Assembly (NCBI GenBank): GCA_003221455.1
Contig: QHRX01000203.1
Span: 1-37,708 of the forward strand
DNA: 37,708 nucleotides
Direction: 5' to 3'
Origin: Candidatus Rokuibacteriota bacterium
Lineage (GTDB): Bacteria; Methylomirabilota; Methylomirabilia; Rokubacteriales; CSP1-6
Below, in pieces: positions 1 to 7,407 of this stretch. A program made the translations under genes and the position numbers. Under the pieces are notes generated by a model, which saw only the letters and a list, made by a program, of their open reading frames with translations, was not told the DNA's origin and ran no database searches. How positions within the stretch are numbered: position 1 is the first letter of the stretch; every line of letters begins with the position of its first letter.

Positions 1-432
1 GAGAATCTCCTTCGCCTGGATGTCGATATCCGTGGCCTGTCCCTGGACACCCCCCAATGGCTGGTGGATCATGATCCGCGCGTGGGGGAGCGCGAACCGC
101 TTGCCGCGGGCGCCCGCGGCCAGTAGCAAGGCCCCCATCGACGCCGCCTGCCCCATGCAGATCGTCGAAATCGCGGGCTTCACGTACTGCATCGTGTCGT
201 AGATGGCGATGCCGGCCGTCACCGAACCCCCGGCCGAGTTGATGTACAGGTAGATGTCCTTGTCGGGGTCCTCGGCCTCGAGGAAGAGCATCTGTGCGAT
301 CACGAGGTTTGCCAGATCGTCCTCGATGAACGTCGGCAGGAAGATGACCCGCTCCTTCAGCAGCCGCGAGAAGATGTCGAACGCACGCTCGCCGCGGGGG
401 GTCTGCTCCACGACCATCGGAACCAATCCCAT
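1..432 (-). CDS. clpP: ATP-dependent Clp protease proteolytic subunit ClpP (3' end outside window)
   Basis: Serine peptidase of family S14 that forms the double-heptamer chamber of the ClpXP/ClpAP proteases in the cytoplasm. The minus-strand reading frame runs 144 codons and leaves the window before its end; the family is about 195-210 residues, so roughly 50-60 C-terminal residues including the catalytic Asp are missing here. Visible family motifs are the N-terminal [15 protein letters not shown] block, YLYINSPGGSV, the nucleophile region [11 protein letters not shown] (Ser) and the catalytic His in MIHQPLGG. The start at 432 is supported by a strong AAGGAGG Shine-Dalgarno (439-445 on the plus strand as CCTCCTT). 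The usual upstream neighbour, trigger factor, is not present; a zone of gene remnants sits there instead. Identity is secure. Confidence 0.97.
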   Translation of the reverse strand, partial: MGLVPMVVEQTPRGERAFDIFSRLLKERVIFLPTFIEDDLANLVIAQMLFLEAEDPDKDIYLYINSAGGSVTAGIAIYDTMQYVKPAISTICMGQAASMGALLLAAGARGKRFALPHARIMIHQPLGGVQGQATDIDIQAKEIL

Positions 433-540
433 CGAGCGCCTCCTTGCCATGCGTCTACCTTATGCCGTTATGGTCGCGTGTTGGATGAGGAAATCAAGCG
501 CCCGCTTCTCCCGGAGCCGGTGCCGCAACCTCTGTCCGGA

Positions 541-639
541 TCAATAGATCCGTTCGGCGTACCCGAACGGGACTTCGAGACCTCTCCCAGCGCCGATCAG
601 ATAGATTCTCCGCTCGGACGGTATCACCCTGCCCTGGCG
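541..639 (-). pseudogene. Unrecognised C-terminal peptide fragment upstream of clpP
   Basis: A minus-strand frame ending at a TGA at 541-543 encodes a protein-like tail (RRIYLIGAGRGLEVPFGYAE...) with no start or upstream body. An 8-bp inverted repeat with a 5-base loop (550-570) falls inside it and may be only part of the code. I do not recognise the family. It could be a chance ORF, but the composition resembles real protein more than antisense noise. Listed because this 400-base gap otherwise has no intact gene. Confidence 0.2.
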
Positions 640-663
640 GAGGGACGATCTGACTCAATGTGC

Positions 664-804
664 TTAGAGATGACCGAGACAACCCCACCAGCCACCACCA
701 GCTTTCGGCTGGTGGAGGGCCTTGAGGTAGTCGTAGGGGTTCTCGCGCGGGGCGCCCCATTTGCCGAGCGCCTCGATCTGGGACGGCCCCACCTTTTCGC
801 TCAC
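664..804 (-). pseudogene. Short orphan ORF or C-terminal gene remnant (46 codons)
   Basis: A minus-strand frame from GTG 804 to TAA 664-666 reads VSEKVGPSQIEALGKWG followed by APRENPYDYLKALHQPKAGGG and ends CLGHL. The in-frame residues just upstream (GIAINE) also look coding, up to a stop near 826. It looks like the C-terminal tail of a larger cytoplasmic protein whose body is gone; I do not recognise the family. An 8-bp perfect hairpin (695-715, loop TTTCG) lies within it, without a T-tract. It directly follows the truncated SDR chimera, so the two may be pieces of neighbouring genes brought together by deletion. Confidence 0.3.
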
Positions 805-844
805 CTCGTTGATCGCGATCCCTCAGTGCGCAGGCGGAAGCGCT

Positions 845-1606
845 TTAGATACTCACTCTCGACGCCCAGGCCGCCTTCGCCTCCGCGGTCCCGGTGAAGT
901 GGTTGAGCATGCCGGTCTCGATCGGACCAGGGGCAACGGCATTGACGCGCACACCGGATGTGGCGGCTTCGAGCGCCGCGGATTTCGTCATGCCTTCGAC
1001 AGCGCGCTTGCTGGCCGCGTAGACCGATGCGCCGGCCGCTCCTTCATGACCATAGGCCGAGGAGATGTTGACGATACTGCCACTACCCTGAGCCTGCATC
1101 ATACGCAGCTCGTGCTTCATGCTCGGCAGCGTGCCGAGCACGTTGGTGTCGAAGGTGGCGGCATAGCTCTCGGCCGTTTGCTGCGTCACCAGGCCAGACT
1201 GGCCTTCGCTGCCGGCGTTCTTGAGGGCGGCGGCGACCCGGCCGTAGCGGGCGACGGTCTGGTCGACCAGTTCGCGGACCTCGTCGTCATAACGAACCGC
1301 CGCGGGTCGTGTGTACATGGGACCGGCGGCGACGGTGTTGACCCTGACACCGCGGGGGCTGTACGCCGCAGCCCATGCTTGCGCTAACAACCCCAAAGCA
1401 GCCTTCGTGGTCCCGTACGCGGCTCCTCCGGCCAGACCAATACGGCCGGCCATGCTGCCGCTGTTGATGATGCTTCCGGTGCCGCGTGCGGCCATCCCTG
1501 GGGCGAACGCCGCGACGACGGCGAACGGCGCCCGGACGTTGACAGCGTCCAAGCCCTCGAATCCTGCCCGCCTCGGTCGAGCGGTGGCTACGCGAGATCG
1601 CGTCAC
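845..1606 (-). pseudogene. Chimera of two truncated short-chain dehydrogenases
   Basis: One open frame of 253 residues contains the C-terminal half of one SDR followed by the middle part of another. Part 1 (about residues 20-105) has SIINSGSMAG, the YxxxK pair in AAYGTTKAALGLL and VRVNTVAAGPMYTRP. Part 2 (about residues 110-253) has a second NAG (LKNAGSEG), NVLGTLPSMKHEL, SIVNISSAYG, a second YxxxK (VYAASKRAVEGM) and VRVNAVAPGPIETGM. Both parts lack the N-terminal TGxxxGIG nucleotide-binding loop, and part 2 stops before the usual C-terminal PEEIA...VDGG region. The join is near 1270-1300. Without a dinucleotide-binding motif it cannot be a normal SDR enzyme, so I treat it as a deletion fusion of two tandem SDR genes. 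The frame is nevertheless uninterrupted. No convincing ribosome site is visible. Confidence 0.7.
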
Positions 1607-1770
1607 GACCGCGCTGAAGAGCTACGTCGGGGCCGGTCGCCGGCTCGCGGACGCCGCTGCCGTCGCCGCAATCCCGTCTTGCGGGAGGGCCCGTCCGTAC
1701 TACCGCGGCCCGCTCACACGCTAAATCCTCGTGGCGGCACGGATCTACGGTCCGCCGCCGCAGCGCGGCA

Positions 1771-1787
1771 TGCAAGGCCAGCTTGCG
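1771..1787. promoter_or_regulatory. Imperfect palindrome, decayed copy of the 3673-3689 operator
   Basis: TGCAAGGCCAGCTTGCG keeps the outer TGCAAG/CTTGCg arms of the perfect palindrome at 3673-3689. It lies at the same distance upstream of a -24/-12 promoter as that copy, so it is probably the same upstream activator site after mutation. Confidence 0.45.
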
Positions 1788-1829
1788 CGCTCACCGGTGT
1801 GACTGCGCGGGTTCCGCGGAAAACAGGCG

Positions 1830-1844
1830 TGGCACGCGAGTTGC
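1830..1844 (+). promoter_or_regulatory. Sigma-54 (-24/-12) promoter, copy 1
   Basis: TGGCACGCGAGTTGC matches the RpoN consensus TGGCACG-N4-TTGC at every fixed position, with GG and GC dinucleotides 10 bases apart. It is part of a duplicated stretch of about 75 bp (1771-1844 and 3673-3748). The predicted start near 1856 would give a leader of about 115 bases to the cytochrome gene at 1971. That leader contains a remnant of a ROK kinase gene. Confidence 0.7.
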
Positions 1845-1847
1845 GTG

Positions 1848-1922
1848 GTGCGCGGTGCGCACGGGCTCGGCGGCGAGCTCGATCACGTGCCGGTGAATTT
1901 CGATAGCAGCGTGGCGTGTTGA
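1848..1922 (+). pseudogene. Remnant of a duplicated ROK kinase gene
   Basis: The 60 bases 1848-1907 are a clear copy of 4251-4310 inside the intact ROK gene. Translated, they read VRGAHGLGGELDHVPVNFD against VRGAHGFGGELGHVPVNFD in the intact gene, and then hit a TGA at 1920-1922. The copy is joined directly to a duplicate of the ROK promoter, so everything between promoter and the middle of the gene, and everything after it, is deleted. This is what is left of a second promoter-ROK unit. Confidence 0.75.
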
Positions 1923-1970
1923 GCGATGGAGAGCACCGACCGGCGAGGTCCCGCGAGGACGGAGGACACG

Positions 1971-3443
1971 ATGAAGAGTGTGCTTCGACAGTACTCCGGG
2001 CAATGTGTGGCGGTTGCGGTGGTGCTGGCGATCGGCAGCAGCACGCTGCTCGCGCCGTGGGCGCTCGGCGCCGACAGCGCGGGCCCCCACGGGTCGATCT
2101 ACACCGTGCACAACGAGTCGGGTATGGCGCGCACGATCAACGTTGCCGGCTTCCCCGTCGTGGCGGAGTCCAACCCGTTCTTCCTCGACCTCGGCGTGAA
2201 TGGCCGGCGATGCGTGACGTGCCACGAGCCCACCAACAACATGAGCGTCAGCGCAGCTGGCCTCCGGGCACGCTTCGAGGCGACCGATGGGACCGACCCG
2301 ATCTTCCGTACCAACGACGGCTCGAACTCGCCGCTGGCCGACGTCTCGACCCTCGAGGCGCGTCGCACAGCGTACAGCATGCTGCTTACGAAGGGGCTCA
2401 TCCGCGTCGGCATCTCGATTCCCGCCAACGCGGAGTTCGAGCTCCTGTCCGTGCACGACCCTTATGGGTACGCGGGCAACAACGCCAACGGCAACGAGCT
2501 GTCGCTCTTCCGACGGCCGCTGCCGTCAACCAATCTGGTCTTCCTCAGCACCGTCATGTGGGATGGGCGCGAGACATTCCAGAAGGGATCGTCGGCGGCG
2601 ATCCACTTCGACCTCGTCGATCAGGCCAACAGCGCCACCCGGGGCCACGCGCAGGCACCGAGCCCGATCGACCAGGCGACGCGCGACGCGATCTTCGCAT
2701 ACGAGACGACGCTCTATACCGCCCAGGTGTTCGACCGCACAGCCGGCGATCTGAGCGCGGCGGGGGCGCAGGGCGGCCCCGAGACCTTGTCGCTGCAGCC
2801 GTTCATGTTCGGAGGTAATGACCCGCTCGGCTGCAACGCGAGCGGGGCCAACTGCGACCCGCAGAACGCGACTTTCAATCCCATCGTCTTCACCGAGTTC
2901 GACGCGTGGGCGAGCCTGACCCGGACCGGCCGCAATAGGGCTCGCGCGGCGATCGCGAGGGGCCAGGACCTGTTCAACACGCTGCCGATCCGAATCACGA
3001 ACGTCAGCGGCATCAACGACGACTTCAACGCGCCGGTGGTCGTCGGCTCCTGCACCACGTGCCACGACACCCCGCACGCGGGCGACCACTCGGCGCCCGC
3101 GCCCCTCAACATCGGTATCGCGGATCCACCCGTCGGCGCCGACGGCCTCAACGCCTCGGGGCTGGCGATCGGCGACATGCCCGTCTACACGCTGCGTAAC
3201 AAGACCACGGGTGAGATCAAGGTGGTGACCGACCCGGGCCGCGCGCTGATCACTGGCAAGTGGAAGGACGTCGGGCGCTTCAAAGGGCCGATCTTGCGCG
3301 GGCTGGCCGGGCGCGCGCCGTACTTCCACAACGGCTCGGCGGCCACGCTGGCCCACGCTGTGAAGTTCTACGACACGCGGTTCAACTTGAACCTCACTGA
3401 GCAGCAGAAGGACGATCTGATCGCGTTCCTGCGGTCGCTGTAG
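1971..3443 (+). CDS. Secreted di-haem cytochrome c peroxidase/MauG-like protein
   Basis: Periplasmic protein of 490 residues. The start at 1971 is chosen because a GGAGG lies just upstream and the product then opens with a signal peptide (MKSVLRQYSGQ followed by a hydrophobic core, cut near LGAD). Two haem-binding CxxCH motifs are visible: CVTCH at residues 81-85 and CTTCH at 361-365, plus the family-typical VMWDGRETF and the C-terminal GLAGRAPYFHNGSA...LIAFLRSL block. Cytochrome c peroxidases and MauG proteins use two haems to reduce peroxide or oxidise a partner. This one is longer than classical CCP (about 330) with a long insert between the haem motifs, so the substrate is unknown. It sits alone downstream of sigma-54 promoter copy 1 and is followed by a hairpin terminator. 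Confidence 0.85.
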   Translation: MKSVLRQYSGQCVAVAVVLAIGSSTLLAPWALGADSAGPHGSIYTVHNESGMARTINVAGFPVVAESNPFFLDLGVNGRRCVTCHEPTNNMSVSAAGLRARFEATDGTDPIFRTNDGSNSPLADVSTLEARRTAYSMLLTKGLIRVGISIPANAEFELLSVHDPYGYAGNNANGNELSLFRRPLPSTNLVFLSTVMWDGRETFQKGSSAAIHFDLVDQANSATRGHAQAPSPIDQATRDAIFAYETTLYTAQVFDRTAGDLSAAGAQGGPETLSLQPFMFGGNDPLGCNASGANCDPQNATFNPIVFTEFDAWASLTRTGRNRARAAIARGQDLFNTLPIRITNVSGINDDFNAPVVVGSCTTCHDTPHAGDHSAPAPLNIGIADPPVGADGLNASGLAIGDMPVYTLRNKTTGEIKVVTDPGRALITGKWKDVGRFKGPILRGLAGRAPYFHNGSAATLAHAVKFYDTRFNLNLTEQQKDDLIAFLRSL

Positions 3444-3454
3444 CGTCGCGCACC

Positions 3455-3489
3455 GGCACGGCCTTCTCGTCGCCAGGGAAGGCCGTGCC
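3455..3489 (+). terminator. Hairpin downstream of the di-haem protein gene
   Basis: An 11-bp perfect stem (GGCACGGCCTT / AAGGCCGTGCC) with a 13-base loop begins 12 bases after the TAG. There is no T-tract, so it may act as a stabiliser or a weak terminator. Confidence 0.5.
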
Positions 3490-3548
3490 TGGATGCTCGA
3501 CCACGGTATACCATACGAGCACCAGGACACCCGCACAGGAGGCGCGAC

Positions 3549-3660
3549 ATGCCGAAGATCAAGCACATCGCCATTTCGACCCAGTACGCCGACAGCACCG
3601 CGAAGTTTACATCGACATCTTCGAGATGTAAGGAGATCGCCACGCTCAACAGCGGCGGGC
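3549..3660 (+). pseudogene. Frameshifted N-terminal remnant of a VOC/glyoxalase-family gene
   Basis: An AGGAGG site precedes ATG 3549, which reads MPKIKHIAISTQYADSTAKF, the first beta-alpha unit of vicinal oxygen chelate proteins. A one-base loss after AAGTTT breaks the frame; the next frame gives YIDIFEM and a further shift gives KEIATLNSGG, together restoring a normal VOC start. Nothing of the remaining 90 or so residues is present; the sequence passes into the operator of the ROK operon. VOC proteins bind a metal and act on small molecules, but this copy is dead. Confidence 0.65.
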
Positions 3661-3672
3661 GACCCGTGACCC

Positions 3673-3689
3673 TGCAAGCTGAGCTTGCA
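3673..3689. promoter_or_regulatory. Perfect palindrome upstream of the sigma-54 promoter
   Basis: TGCAAGCT-G-AGCTTGCA has two perfect 8-base arms around one base, centred at 3681, about 54 bp upstream of the -24 element. Its form suits a dimeric activator such as the Fis-type DNA-binding domain of the NtrC-family protein encoded at 10846-12237. That pairing is inference. Confidence 0.6.
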
Positions 3690-3733
3690 CGCTCACGGGT
3701 GTGATTGCGCGGATTCCGCGGAAAACACGCGCA

Positions 3734-3748
3734 TGGCACGCGAGTTGC
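3734..3748 (+). promoter_or_regulatory. Sigma-54 (-24/-12) promoter of the ROK operon, copy 2
   Basis: TGGCACGCGAGTTGC followed by A is a full match to the RpoN consensus. With -12 at 3748 the start of transcription is expected near 3760, only about 5 bases before the ATG at 3765, so the apparent ribosome site GAGAGG (3754-3759) would lie outside the message. Confidence 0.75.
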
Positions 3749-3764
3749 AAACAGAGAGGTCCCG

Positions 3765-4775
3765 ATGAGAGAGCGCGCGGTCACCGGCAAGGTCGCGACG
3801 ATCGGCGTCGACGTCGGCGGAACGTCGATCTCCGGCGGGCTCGTACGCGACGGCGGCGAGGTTCTCGCGACCGTCGAGACACCGACCCACGTCTCGGGTC
3901 TTGGCACCGCGCTGAAGACGCTCCTGGCCGTGATCCATGACGTGTATTCGCAAGCTCGCGCGCAGGGATGGACGGTCGACGGCATCGGCGTGGGATTACC
4001 CGGGCCGGTGGATGTCGACAAGGGTATGATGTCGGCGGCAAGTCCCCAGAGTCACGTGCCGGAGTTTCATGGCGTACCGGTCGCCGAGCAAATCCAGGCG
4101 CTCACCGAGCTGCCGACCGTCATCGATAACGACGTCAACGCGCTTGCACTCGGTGAGCGAGCGTTCGGGCTCGGCCGCGGCGCTGCCTCCCTCGCGGTTC
4201 TCGCGATCGGCACCGAAATCGGGGGTGCCTTCGTGGCCGGCGACGTCCTCGTCCGCGGCGCGCACGGATTCGGCGGCGAGCTCGGTCACGTGCCTGTGAA
4301 TTTCGACGGCCCGCGATGCGGCTGTGGCGGCCGCGGATGTCTCGGCGCCTATCTGGGCGGCCGACAGCTTGCCGCCGAGGCGCGCCGGCGCGTGATGGAT
4401 GGAGCCAGCTCGACGCTCGTCGAGCGGGCGGCCGGCGACATCGACGCCATCACGTCGTCGATGGTATTCGCCGCAGCGGCCGCTGGCGATCGGCTCGCGG
4501 AAATGCTCGTCGACGAGGCGTGTGAGGCGCTCGCCGCCACGCTCGCGATGATCGTGAACGGCCTGGATCCGGAGCTCATCGTCATCACCGGCGGTGTCGC
4601 CGACTCGCTCGTGCCGCTTCACGCCGACGTCGTGCGTCGCACGGCGGCGTACGCGTTCGCGCATCCACTCGGATCGACGCGGATCCAGATCACCCGTTCC
4701 GACAAACGCGATACGGTGCGAGGAGGCGCCGCACTGTTCGCCTACGAGCGCGCGCGGCGCGCCGGGAGCCGCTGA
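3765..4775 (+). CDS. ROK-family sugar kinase (glucokinase-like)
   Basis: Cytoplasmic kinase of 336 residues, expected to phosphorylate glucose, N-acetylhexosamine or a related sugar with ATP. Visible are the phosphate-binding IGVDVGGTSISG near residue 12, the catalytic Asp in VIDNDVNALALGE (Asp123), and the ROK zinc cluster with its His in GELGHVPV and cysteines in CGCGGRGC. The C-terminal nucleotide region is LDPELIVITGG. Length and motif order are normal for the family. The ATG at 3765 is preferred because the family usually starts just before the DVGGT loop. It is the first gene of the sigma-54 block, and its TGA overlaps the next ATG by one base. Substrate cannot be told from sequence. 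A decayed partial copy with its promoter lies at 1771-1922. Confidence 0.9.
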   Translation: MRERAVTGKVATIGVDVGGTSISGGLVRDGGEVLATVETPTHVSGLGTALKTLLAVIHDVYSQARAQGWTVDGIGVGLPGPVDVDKGMMSAASPQSHVPEFHGVPVAEQIQALTELPTVIDNDVNALALGERAFGLGRGAASLAVLAIGTEIGGAFVAGDVLVRGAHGFGGELGHVPVNFDGPRCGCGGRGCLGAYLGGRQLAAEARRRVMDGASSTLVERAAGDIDAITSSMVFAAAAAGDRLAEMLVDEACEALAATLAMIVNGLDPELIVITGGVADSLVPLHADVVRRTAAYAFAHPLGSTRIQITRSDKRDTVRGGAALFAYERARRAGSR

Positions 4776-6826
4776 TGTACGTGGAGCGACCGGGCGCGAA
4801 GATCTTCTACCAGACGACCGGCGCCGGCGGCCGCGACGTCTTCCTCTGTCCGCCGCGCCAGCCGGCCGTCTACGGCCGCATGTGGAAGAACCAGATCCCG
4901 TACCTGTCGCGATACTTTCGCGTGACGACCATGGACCCGCGGGGCAACGGCCGCTCGGATCGGCCGCTGACCGGCTACGACTTCGTCACGCATTACGAGG
5001 ATCTCCGCGCCGTGCTCGACGCCGCGGTGCGGCCGCCGTTCGCGTTCGTCGCGTTCTCGTGCGCGAGCATGCTCGCAGTCCGCTACGCGATCGATCATCC
5101 CGAGCGCGTCTCGCACCTGATCTTCATCGGCGCCCAGTACTCGCAGTCGCTCCCCCAGCCGTTCGAGGAAAAAGTCGTCCCCATCTTCCGAAACGACTTC
5201 GAGGGCTGGCGGACGCGGCTCTTCCAGAAGATCCATCCCGAGCCGCACTCGCTCAAAGGTATCGAAGACGGCATCGCGTGGGCCGGCGAGACGTCGCCCG
5301 ATATCTTCATCGAGGCGTTGCGCCAGATCGAGAAGGACAACGTCTACGATCTGCTGCCGCGGCTGACCCCGCCCGTGCTGATCCTCCACGGCACGAAGGA
5401 CGAGGTCGTGCCCTACCGCCACGGCAAGAAGTTCGCCGATGCCGTCCCCGGCGCGCGGCTCGTGACGTTCGAGGGCGGCGGTCACAATCTGCCGGGACGC
5501 GAGGCCGCGAAGGTGAACCGGCTCGTACGCGACTTCGTGCGCGGCGAGACCGTCGATTCGACCGCGATTCCGCCGACCAGCGAGCGGCGCGCGCCGGCCC
5601 CCCGCCGGCGCCGACGCGGGCGCAAGATCCTCTGGCTCTCGAGCTCGATCGGTCTCGGTCACATCCAGCGCGACATCGCGATCGCGCGGACGCTTCGCCA
5701 GATCTATCCCGAGGCGATCGTCGACTTCCTGGCGGCCGATCCCGCGCGACGCGTGGTCGAGCTCAGCGGCGAGCGCCTGCATCCGGCGACGAGCCTTCTC
5801 CTCAACGAGAGCGCCCACGTCGAGAGCTGGGCGACCGCCGATCATCAGCTCCACGCGTTCAACGCCCTCTGGGACATGGACGAGATCATGGCGGCGAACT
5901 TCATGGTCTTCGCCGATGCCGTGGAGGCCGGTGACTACGACCTCTGGATCGGCGACGAGGGGTGGGACCTCGACTACTACTTGCACGAGAACCCGGAGAT
6001 GAAGCGGGCGCCGTACGCCTTCATCACCGACTTCATCGGCATGCTGCCGATGCGCGAGGATCCGACGTCGACCGAGTTCGTTCGTGCGTGGGAGAAGAAC
6101 GCCGAGAACGTCGATCATCTCCGCCTTCATCCCGACGTCCGCGACCTCTCGCTCATGGTGGGCGACGAGGACGACGTGCTCGACCGCCCGTTCGGTCCGA
6201 ACCTGCCAAACATGCGGCAGTGGGCGCGCGAGCATTTCAAGTTCGCGGGGTACACGTATCACTTCGACCCGGCCGACTTCCGGGACAAGGCGGCGCTCCG
6301 CGCCTCGCTCGGCTACCACCAGGGCGAACGCGTGATCCTGGTCTCGGTCGGCGGCACCCGGGTCGGTCGCAACCTCCTCGAGAAGTGCGCGGCGGCATTC
6401 TCGCTCATCGCGTCGCGCGTCCCCGACACGCGGATGGTGCTCGTGACCGGCCCCCGGCTCGACGGCGCGGAGTTTCCGCGCACTCCTCGCCTCGAGGCGC
6501 GGTCGTTCGTGCCGCATCTCTTCCGGCATCACGCCGCCGCGGATCTGGCGATCGTGCAGGGCGGGCTCACGACGACGATGGAGCTGGCCGCGTTCCGCAC
6601 GCCGTTCCTCTACTTCCCGCTCCGGAATCACTTCGAGCAACAGTTCTTCGTGTCGCGCCGCCTCGAGCGCTTCGGCGCCGGCGTGCGGATGGATTACGAC
6701 CGCACGACACCGGAGGAGCTGGCGACCGCGATGCTGAATCACTTGGGCAAGCCCGTGCATTACCGCGACATCCCAACCGACGGCACCGCGTGCGCGGCGC
6801 GCCTGGTGGCCGAGCTGCTCGCCTAA
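4775..6826 (+). CDS. Alpha/beta-hydrolase fused to a GT-B glycosyltransferase
   Basis: A 683-residue two-domain protein. Residues 1-265 are an alpha/beta-hydrolase with a full candidate triad: Ser95 in FVAFSCAS (Ala in place of the usual Gly flanks), Asp209 in LHGTKDEVVP and His237 in GGGHNLPG. A basic, proline-rich linker (about 266-282) leads into a GT-B glycosyltransferase of the MurG/UDP-glycosyltransferase type. Its N-lobe starts ILWLSSSIGLGHIQRDIAIA, and its C-lobe has VSVGGTRVG, VQGGLTTTMELAAF and PLRNHFEQQFFVSRRLE, the pattern that binds the UDP-sugar. There is no signal peptide. The gene overlaps the ROK kinase by one base and is followed by the OsmC gene after 13 bases. I infer a paired transfer/hydrolysis role on a glycosylated or esterified compound; the substrate is unknown. 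A frameshift-made artefact is unlikely because the linker is in frame and both domains are complete. Confidence 0.85.
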   Translation: MYVERPGAKIFYQTTGAGGRDVFLCPPRQPAVYGRMWKNQIPYLSRYFRVTTMDPRGNGRSDRPLTGYDFVTHYEDLRAVLDAAVRPPFAFVAFSCASMLAVRYAIDHPERVSHLIFIGAQYSQSLPQPFEEKVVPIFRNDFEGWRTRLFQKIHPEPHSLKGIEDGIAWAGETSPDIFIEALRQIEKDNVYDLLPRLTPPVLILHGTKDEVVPYRHGKKFADAVPGARLVTFEGGGHNLPGREAAKVNRLVRDFVRGETVDSTAIPPTSERRAPAPRRRRRGRKILWLSSSIGLGHIQRDIAIARTLRQIYPEAIVDFLAADPARRVVELSGERLHPATSLLLNESAHVESWATADHQLHAFNALWDMDEIMAANFMVFADAVEAGDYDLWIGDEGWDLDYYLHENPEMKRAPYAFITDFIGMLPMREDPTSTEFVRAWEKNAENVDHLRLHPDVRDLSLMVGDEDDVLDRPFGPNLPNMRQWAREHFKFAGYTYHFDPADFRDKAALRASLGYHQGERVILVSVGGTRVGRNLLEKCAAAFSLIASRVPDTRMVLVTGPRLDGAEFPRTPRLEARSFVPHLFRHHAAADLAIVQGGLTTTMELAAFRTPFLYFPLRNHFEQQFFVSRRLERFGAGVRMDYDRTTPEELATAMLNHLGKPVHYRDIPTDGTACAARLVAELLA

Positions 6827-6839
6827 ACAGGAGGATCCC

Positions 6840-7403
6840 ATGTCAGACCGACTGAACGACGTCAACCTCGAAGGCATCACGGCCGTCGACAAGCTCGTGC
6901 GCGAGAACCCAGCGCTCGGCAAGTGCCAGTTCAAGGCGAAGTCGAGCTGGCAGCGCGGCACCAAGAGCCAGGTGTCGATCAACGCCTGGACCGCGGGCGG
7001 CAACAACATGTCGCCGGCGCCGCGGCGTTTCACGATCATGGTCGACGAGCCGTCGGAGCTCGGCGGCGTCGACGGCGCGCCGAATCCGGTCGAGGTGCTC
7101 CTCTCCGCGCTTGCCGGCTGCGTGACCGCGGGGATCGCGACGAACGCGCAGATGTTCGGCGTGCCGATCGACGCGATCGACATCGATCTCGAGGCCGACG
7201 TCGATGCGCGCGGTTTTCTAGGGCACGACAAATCCGTGCGCAATGGCGTGACCGACATCCGCTACACGGTCACGATCCAGAGCTCGGCGCCCGAGGACAA
7301 GGTGCGGAAGTGCAAGGAGACGATCGACCGCAAGTCGCCGGTGCGGGACACGCTGGCGAATCCGGTCCACATCGTCTCGAAGCTCATCTACAAGACGCGC
7401 TGA
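6840..7403 (+). CDS. OsmC-like protein
   Basis: 187 residues with the OsmC/Ohr fold pattern: a central NPVEVLLSALAGCVTAGIA helix carrying the conserved Cys and a C-terminal SPVRDTLANP segment. In peroxidatic OsmC/Ohr proteins the second segment carries a Cys (CPV); here it is Ser, so the dithiol peroxidase mechanism is not available and a different thiol or binding role is likely. An AGGAGG sits 6 bases before the ATG. It lies between the hydrolase-glycosyltransferase fusion and the histidine kinase with gaps of 13 and 4 bases, so it is part of the same transcript. Confidence 0.88.
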   Translation: MSDRLNDVNLEGITAVDKLVRENPALGKCQFKAKSSWQRGTKSQVSINAWTAGGNNMSPAPRRFTIMVDEPSELGGVDGAPNPVEVLLSALAGCVTAGIATNAQMFGVPIDAIDIDLEADVDARGFLGHDKSVRNGVTDIRYTVTIQSSAPEDKVRKCKETIDRKSPVRDTLANPVHIVSKLIYKTR

Positions 7404-7407
7404 CGCG

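Noticed and set aside
541-640. tRNA-like look of the region (GTTCGGGTACGCC with stems)
   Set aside because: No acceptor, D or anticodon arms can be formed around it.
478-897. 139-codon plus-strand ORF upstream of clpP
   Set aside because: No ribosome site and no family; it is antisense to two protein-like fragments.
4742-7258. An 838-codon open frame on the minus strand
   Set aside because: It is the antisense shadow of the hydrolase-glycosyltransferase gene; its product is low-complexity Arg/His/Val with no motif, while the plus strand has clear enzyme signatures.
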